Positions 5,669 to 9,757 of a stretch of DNA of 9,757 nucleotides are shown one piece after another. The stretch comes from Rhodocyclaceae bacterium. Lineage in GTDB: Bacteria > Pseudomonadota > Gammaproteobacteria > Burkholderiales > Rhodocyclaceae. Location of the stretch: positions 1-9,757 of the forward strand of contig DAIEEM010000087.1 in assembly GCA_027325905.1 (NCBI GenBank). The letters are read 5' to 3'. The position numbers and the translations under genes were made by a program. Position 1 is the first letter of the stretch, and the number at the start of each line of letters is the position of its first letter. The notes beneath the pieces are model-generated. The model had not been told where the DNA came from. It did no database searches and saw only the letters and a list, made by a program, of their open reading frames with translations.

Positions 5669-7477
5669 CTATTTCTTCCGCTGCGGCGGCAGGTCGGTGC
5701 AAGTCCCGTGCGCCACTTCCGCCGTCATGCCGATGCTCTCGCCCAGCGTCGGATGCGGGTGGATGGTCTTGCCGATATCGACGGCATCGCAACCCATCTC
5801 GATGGCCAGCGCGATTTCGCCGATCATGTCGCCGGCGTTGGGGCCGACGATGCTGCCGCCGACGACGCGATGGGTTTCCTCGTCGAACACCAGTTTGGTG
5901 AAGCCGTACTCGGCGCCGTTGGCGATGGCGCGGCCCGATGCCGCCCAGGGGAATCTGGCGACGCTGATCTTGCGCTCCTTCTGCTTCGCCTCGTCCTCGC
6001 CGAGGCCGACCCAGGCGAGTTCCGGGTTGGTGTAGGCGACGCCGGGAATCACGCTGGCATCGAAGTGGCTCTTCTGCCCGGATGCGGCTTCGGCGGCGAC
6101 GTGCGCTTCGTGCACGGCCTTGTGCGCCAGCATGGGCTGGCCGACGATGTCGCCGATGGCGAAGATGTGGGCGACGTTGGTGCGCAGTTGGCTGTCGACG
6201 GGAATGAAGCCGCGCTCGTCTACCGCTATGCCGGCCTTGTCGGCGTCGACCTTGCGACCGTTCGGGCTGCGCCCGGCGGACTGCAGGATCATGTCGTAGC
6301 GCTGCGGCTCGGCCGGCGCATTCTTGCCTTCGAACTTGACCCAGAGGCCGTCGTCCTTGGCGTCGACGGCGACCGTCTTGGTCTCGAGCATGATCTTGTC
6401 GAAGCGGTGCGCGTTCTGCTTTTCCCAGACCTTGACGAGGTCGCGGTCCGGACCCTGCATCAGGCGGTCGAGCATTTCGACGACGTCGACGCGGGCGCCC
6501 AGCGTCGAATACACGGTCGCCATTTCGAGGCCGATGATGCCGCCGCCGATGACCAGCAGCCGGGCCGGCTTGCCGCGCAGTTCCAGCGCGCCGGTCGAGT
6601 CGACGATGCGCGGATCCTTGGGCAGGAAAGGCAGATGCACGGCGGCGGATCCGGCGGCGATGATGCACTTCCGGAAGCGGATGACTTTCTTCGCGCCGGT
6701 CTTCTCCTGCGCGCTGCCGGTGGTCTCCTCGACTTCGAGATGGTTGGCGTCGAGGAAGTGGCCGTAGCCGCGCACGACCTCGACCTTGCGCGCCTTGGCC
6801 ATGCCGGAAAGTCCGCCGGTCAGCTTGCCGACGACCTTGGACTTGTGGGCGCGCAGCTTGTCGATGTCGACTTGCGGCGCGGCGAAACTGACGCCGAGGT
6901 CTCCCATGTGCTGCGTCTCGTCCATCACCGCCGCGACGTGCAGCAGCGCCTTCGACGGGATGCAGCCGACGTTGAGGCAGACGCCGCCCAGCGTCGCATA
7001 GCGTTCGACGATCACGGTCTTCATGCCGAGATCGGCGCTGCGGAAGGCGGCCGAGTAGCCGCCGGGGCCGGCGCCGAGCACCAGCATTTCGGTTTCGATG
7101 TCGGCCTTGCCGAGGTAGCTGCCGGCCGGCGCCGCCGCGACCGGCGTGGAGACAGGTGCGGCCGGCGCCGTGGCAGCAGTTGGCGCAAGAGCGGCCGATG
7201 CGGCGGCGGTCGTCGGCGCTGCCTTCGCTGCCGCGCCGGCGGCTTCGAGCAGGACGATGACGCTGCCTTCCGAAACCTTGTCGCCGAGCTTGACCTTCAC
7301 TTCCTTGACTGTTCCCGCGGCAGGGGCGGGCACGTCCATGGTCGCCTTGTCGGACTCCAGCGTGACGAGCGAATCTTCGGCTTTGACCGCATCGCCGGGT
7401 TTGACGTGAACCTCGATGACTGGAATGCCCTTGAAGTCGCCGATGTCCGGCACTTTCACTTCCATCGTGGTCGTCAC
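5669..7477 (-). CDS. lpd: Dihydrolipoyl dehydrogenase (E3) with N-terminal lipoyl domain
   Basis: E3 of the pyruvate dehydrogenase complex: reoxidises dihydrolipoamide using FAD and passes electrons to NAD+. The protein has 602 residues, longer than the usual ~470 because of an N-terminal lipoyl domain (5-79, lipoyl-lysine K44 in ESDKA) and an Ala/Pro linker (80-118). The E3 core follows: FAD-binding GAGPGG (135-140), redox disulfide GGVCLNVGC (C167, C172), NAD-binding GGGIIG (311-316), FAD-contacting AIGD (440-443) and the His-Glu pair HPHPTLGE (H575, E580). I chose GTG 7477: its GTGA overlaps the aceF stop, and GGAGG lies eight bases upstream; ATG 7465 is the alternative. An open extension further upstream lies inside aceF. 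A lipoyl-bearing E3 is known for beta-proteobacterial complexes such as those of Ralstonia and Neisseria. The gene ends in TAG. Confidence 0.96.
   Translation of the reverse strand: MTTTMEVKVPDIGDFKGIPVIEVHVKPGDAVKAEDSLVTLESDKATMDVPAPAAGTVKEVKVKLGDKVSEGSVIVLLEAAGAAAKAAPTTAAASAALAPTAATAPAAPVSTPVAAAPAGSYLGKADIETEMLVLGAGPGGYSAAFRSADLGMKTVIVERYATLGGVCLNVGCIPSKALLHVAAVMDETQHMGDLGVSFAAPQVDIDKLRAHKSKVVGKLTGGLSGMAKARKVEVVRGYGHFLDANHLEVEETTGSAQEKTGAKKVIRFRKCIIAAGSAAVHLPFLPKDPRIVDSTGALELRGKPARLLVIGGGIIGLEMATVYSTLGARVDVVEMLDRLMQGPDRDLVKVWEKQNAHRFDKIMLETKTVAVDAKDDGLWVKFEGKNAPAEPQRYDMILQSAGRSPNGRKVDADKAGIAVDERGFIPVDSQLRTNVAHIFAIGDIVGQPMLAHKAVHEAHVAAEAASGQKSHFDASVIPGVAYTNPELAWVGLGEDEAKQKERKISVARFPWAASGRAIANGAEYGFTKLVFDEETHRVVGGSIVGPNAGDMIGEIALAIEMGCDAVDIGKTIHPHPTLGESIGMTAEVAHGTCTDLPPQRKK
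7241..7465 (-). repeat. Lipoyl-domain DNA repeat, copy in lpd
   Basis: Encodes the Lpd lipoyl domain and is a close DNA repeat of 8584-8806 in aceF. In the first 69 plus-strand bases the two copies differ at one position; divergence rises further on. The proteins differ at only six of about 75 positions. This looks like an ancestral duplication kept similar by selection, gene conversion, or both. Confidence 0.85.
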
Positions 7478-8424
7478 AGCATCGTCCTCCGGAAGTCGGT
7501 CAGCATCTGCGCCAGGTAGGCGTTGAAGCGCGTCGCCAGCGCGCCGTCGACGACGCGGTGGTCGGCCGACAGCGACAGCGGCACGATCAGCCGCGGCACG
7601 AAGGCCTTGCCGTCCCACACCGGCTTCATCGACGACTTGGAGACGCCGAGGATGGCGACCTCCGGCGCATTGACGATGGGCGAGAACGCCGTGCCGCCGA
7701 GTCCGCCGACGCTGGAAATCGTGAAGCTGGCGCCTTGCATGTCGGCTGGGCCGAGCTTGCCGTCGCGCGCCTTCTTCGACAATTCCGCGGTTTCCCTGGC
7801 GATGTCGAACACGCCTTTCTGGTCGGCGTTTTTCAATACCGGCACCATGAGGCCGTTGGGCGTGTCGGCGGCGAAGCCGATGTGCCAGTAGCGCTTGAGC
7901 ACCAGATCGTCGCCGTCGAGCGAACTGTTGATTTCGGGGTACTTCTTCAGCGCGGCGACCGCGGCCTTGATGATGAAGGCGAGCATGGTGAGCTTGAGGC
8001 CCGCCTTCTCGTTCTCCTTGTTCAACTGCACGCGGAAGGCTTCGAGCTCGGTGACGTCGGCGTCCTCGTGATAAGTGACGGCGGGAATCATCACCCAGTT
8101 GCGCGCGAGGTTCGGACCGGAAAGCTTCTTGATGCGCGACAGCGGCTGCCGCTCGACGGCGCCGAACTTGGCGAAGTCGACTTGCGGCCAGGGCAGCAGG
8201 TTGAGGCCGCCGCCGAGGGATGCCGCGGCGGGGGCGGCCGCAGCGCCGGACAGCGCGCCTTTCACGTAGGTCTGCACGTCTTCCTGCGTGATGCGGTTCT
8301 TCGGTCCCGTGCCTCTCACCTTCGACACATCTACGCCGAGTTCGCGCGCGAAGCGGCGCACCGAGGGGCTGGCGTGGGCCTTGCTGCCTTCGCGCTCGAC
8401 GGCGAACTCTCCCGGCGACGGCAT
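7474..8424 (-). CDS. E2 core fragment of aceF (subunit-binding plus acetyltransferase domains), if initiated internally
   Basis: The first ATG after the amber codon, 36 bases downstream of it, opens a 316-residue frame. It holds the peripheral-subunit-binding domain (16-55) and the whole catalytic domain (~90-316, H289 and D293 of the HxxxDG motif). It could assemble the E2 core and bind E1/E3, but would need a lipoyl domain in trans, for example from Lpd. I see no Shine-Dalgarno before this ATG, so independent initiation is doubtful; reinitiation after the TAG is conceivable. Confidence 0.35.
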   Translation of the reverse strand: MPSPGEFAVEREGSKAHASPSVRRFARELGVDVSKVRGTGPKNRITQEDVQTYVKGALSGAAAAPAAASLGGGLNLLPWPQVDFAKFGAVERQPLSRIKKLSGPNLARNWVMIPAVTYHEDADVTELEAFRVQLNKENEKAGLKLTMLAFIIKAAVAALKKYPEINSSLDGDDLVLKRYWHIGFAADTPNGLMVPVLKNADQKGVFDIARETAELSKKARDGKLGPADMQGASFTISSVGGLGGTAFSPIVNAPEVAILGVSKSSMKPVWDGKAFVPRLIVPLSLSADHRVVDGALATRFNAYLAQMLTDFRRTML

Positions 8425-8457
8425 GTGGATCGCCGGCGGCGCCGTGGTCGGCTCCGC

Positions 8458-8820
8458 CTAGGTGGGGCGGTAGTCGGCGGCTGCCGAAGCAGCGGGCGTC
8501 GCGGGGAGGGCGGTCGCTGTCTGGGTCGCCGCGGGGGCAGGGGCGGCCGCTGCCTGCGCGGGCGCGCCTTCGACCGCGGCGGCGGCTTCGAGCAGGACGA
8601 TGACGCTGCCTTCCGAGACCTTGTCGCCGAGCTTGACCTTCACTTCCTTGACGATGCCGGCGGCGGGCGCCGGGACGTCCATGGTCGCCTTGTCCGATTC
8701 CAGCGTCATCAGGCTGTCCTCGGCCTTGACCGTATCGCCCGGCTTGACGTGGATTTCGATCACCGGCACGTCCTTGAAATCGCCGATGTCGGGGACTTTC
8801 ACTTCAGTCAGGGAGGCCAT
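8458..8820 (-). CDS. Lipoyl domain-linker fragment of aceF (translated up to the amber codon)
   Basis: If TAG 8458-8460 acts as a stop, translation from ATG 8820 gives a free 120-residue lipoyl protein: domain 5-79 with K44 in the ESDKA hairpin, then an Ala/Pro/Thr linker ending in DYRPT. Such a fragment should fold and could be lipoylated, but it would lack the domain that attaches it to the complex. It is listed separately from the broken aceF frame because it is a possible product in its own right. Confidence 0.5.
   Translation of the reverse strand: MASLTEVKVPDIGDFKDVPVIEIHVKPGDTVKAEDSLMTLESDKATMDVPAPAAGIVKEVKVKLGDKVSEGSVIVLLEAAAAVEGAPAQAAAAPAPAATQTATALPATPAASAAADYRPT
8584..8806 (-). repeat. 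Lipoyl-domain DNA repeat, copy in aceF
   Basis: Partner of 7241-7465 in lpd. It encodes the E2 lipoyl domain on the 5' side of the amber codon. Same orientation, starts roughly 1.3 kb apart. Confidence 0.85.
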
Positions 8821-8823
8821 GGC

Positions 8824-9757
8824 TTACACCTTCACCGGATTGGACTTGTTCGGATCGAGGCCGTACTTGGCGATGGCCTCGGCCACTTTCTTCTTGTCGA
8901 CCTGGCCTTCGTCGGCAAGGGCAGAGAGGCTCGCCAGCACGATCCAGCGGCGGTCGACCTCGAAGAAGTGCCGTAGTTGTTCGCGCGTGTCGGAGCGGCC
9001 GAAGCCGTCGGTGCCCAGCACCGTGAAGGCGCGCGGCACGTAGGGCCGCACCTGGTCGGCGAACAGGCGCACGTAGTCGGTGGTGGCGACCACCGGGCCG
9101 CGCGTGTCGGCCAGCAGCGCCGTGACGTGCGGCGTGCGCGGCTTGTCCGCCGGATGCAGCAGGTTCCAGCGCGCGCAGTCCTGGCCGTCGCGTGCGAGCT
9201 CGGTGAAGCTGGGGCAGGACCAGAGGTCGGCATCGACGCCCCAGTCGTTCTTCAGCAGGTCGGCGGCGGCCATGGCTTCGCGGAAGATCACGCCCGAGCC
9301 GAGCAACTGTACGCGCGGGCCGTTGCCAGCCGGCCCCTTCCTGAACAGGTACATGCCCTTGAGGATGTCGTGCTCCGCGCCTGCGGGCATGGCGGGATGC
9401 TCGTAGTTCTCGTTCATCACCGTCAGGTAATAGAAGACGTCCTGCTGTTCGGCGACCATGCGGCGCATGCCGTCCTGGACGATGACGGCGACTTCGTAGG
9501 CGAAGCTCGGGTCGTAGGCGATGCAGTTCGGCACGGCGGCGGCGAGGATGTGCGAATGGCCGTCCTCGTGCTGCAGGCCTTCGCCGTTGAGGGTGGTGCG
9601 ACCGGCGGTGCCACCGATGAGGAAGCCGCGCGAGCGCTGGTCGGCGGCGGCCCACACCAGGTCCATGGTGCGCTGCAGGCCGAACATCGAGTAGAAGACA
9701 TAGACGGGAATCATCTGCACGCCGTGGGTCGAATACGCGGTCGCGGCGGCGATCCAG
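8824..9757 (-). CDS. aceE: Pyruvate dehydrogenase E1 component (homodimeric type), C-terminal part (cut by window edge)
   Basis: The thiamine-diphosphate-dependent E1 decarboxylates pyruvate and reductively acetylates the lipoyl group of E2. The 310 visible residues match roughly the last third of an ~890-residue AceE throughout. Landmarks are YSTHGVQMIPVY, SMFGLQRTMDLVWAAADQ, RGFLIGGTAGRTTLNGEG followed by LQHEDGHSH (the active-site histidine region around His640 of E. coli AceE), FTELARDGQDCARWN, VLGTDGFGRSDTRE, and the ending DPNKSNPVKV. No frameshift or stop is seen. The gene stops at TAA 8824-8826, three bases before the aceF ATG, so translation is likely coupled. Start, promoter and any PdhR-type operator lie outside the window. 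Confidence 0.97.
   Translation of the reverse strand, partial: WIAAATAYSTHGVQMIPVYVFYSMFGLQRTMDLVWAAADQRSRGFLIGGTAGRTTLNGEGLQHEDGHSHILAAAVPNCIAYDPSFAYEVAVIVQDGMRRMVAEQQDVFYYLTVMNENYEHPAMPAGAEHDILKGMYLFRKGPAGNGPRVQLLGSGVIFREAMAAADLLKNDWGVDADLWSCPSFTELARDGQDCARWNLLHPADKPRTPHVTALLADTRGPVVATTDYVRLFADQVRPYVPRAFTVLGTDGFGRSDTREQLRHFFEVDRRWIVLASLSALADEGQVDKKKVAEAIAKYGLDPNKSNPVKV

Larger units (their letters stand above)
7474..8820 (-). pseudogene. aceF: Dihydrolipoyllysine acetyltransferase (PDH E2), frame interrupted by an in-frame TAG at codon 121
   Basis: E2 of pyruvate dehydrogenase: carries acetyl groups on lipoyl-lysine and transfers them to CoA. The whole frame from ATG 8820 is 448 codons plus the final TGA, typical for a one-lipoyl-domain E2. 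Codons 1-120 hold the lipoyl domain (K44 in ESDKATM) and Ala/Pro linker. Codon 121 is TAG (8458-8460). Reading on in the same frame gives 11 linker codons, an ATG at 8424 (codon 133), the E1/E3-binding domain (~148-187, [15 protein letters not shown]...GTGPKNRI) and the catalytic core with SADHRVVDG (H421, D425). The core is intact, so the lesion is recent, an artefact, suppressed, or a real split. ATG 8424 has no clear ribosome binding site. aceF begins 3 bases after aceE stops, with AAGGTG inside the aceE end, and overlaps lpd by 4 bases. 'Pseudogene' is used for the broken frame; function is undecided. Confidence 0.85.

Noticed and set aside
5708..7519. 603-codon plus-strand open frame opposite lpd, and a similar 472-codon frame at 7558-8976
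   Set aside because: Long antisense frames are expected opposite GC-rich genes. Their products are Asp/Gly/Arg/Val-rich with no domain logic, and the opposite strand encodes clear E3 and E2 proteins.
7478..7618. 47-codon N-terminal extension of Lpd (open frame starts at 7618)
   Set aside because: It lies inside aceF in a different frame and precedes the lipoyl domain with low-complexity shadow sequence; GTG 7477 overlaps the aceF stop and has GGAGG eight bases upstream.
8458..8460. Reassignment of TAG to an amino acid across the genome as the explanation of the aceF amber codon
   Set aside because: lpd and the two-TM membrane-protein gene end at TAG in the expected places, so TAG terminates normally in this genome.

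Overview
The window is GC-rich DNA that reads like a betaproteobacterial chromosome, probably of the Rhodocyclales/Azoarcus-Thauera type. That placement is an inference from protein style and gene order: homodimeric-type pyruvate dehydrogenase E1, then E2, then a dihydrolipoyl dehydrogenase carrying its own N-terminal lipoyl domain.

Left part (1-2155). The 5' half of a periplasmic D,D-carboxypeptidase of the PBP4/DacB family runs off the left edge on the minus strand. Divergent from it is a plus-strand gene for a protein made of two tandem TusA-like sulfur-carrier domains. Then come two poorly conserved-looking items in visibly less GC-rich DNA: a diguanylate cyclase remnant, in which a membrane N-terminus is joined out of frame to the last ~40 residues of a GGDEF domain, and a 142-residue Cys/His-containing protein I do not recognise.

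Middle part (2276-4587). Two minus-strand genes form a likely two-gene unit: a small two-helix membrane protein, then a c-di-GMP phosphodiesterase with a degenerate GGDEF-like region and a complete EAL catalytic set. Upstream is a ~400-base stretch without a convincing gene, containing several short perfect hairpins.

Right part (4588-9757). yggX (iron trafficking / oxidative damage protection) converges on rpiA (ribose-5-phosphate isomerase A), with a strong bidirectional hairpin terminator between them. Upstream of rpiA on the minus strand is the pyruvate dehydrogenase operon aceE-aceF-lpd, which runs from the right edge to a clear intrinsic terminator just after lpd. aceE (C-terminal part) and aceF are separated by 3 bases; aceF and lpd overlap by 4 bases.

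The most notable observation is an in-frame amber codon in aceF (8458-8460). It separates an intact lipoyl domain plus linker from an intact peripheral-subunit-binding and acetyltransferase core in the same frame. Two other genes in the window end normally in TAG, so wholesale TAG reassignment is unlikely. Recent nonsense mutation, sequence error, suppression/readthrough or a genuinely split E2 remain possible. The near-identical lipoyl domain on Lpd could in principle supply the lost swinging arm.
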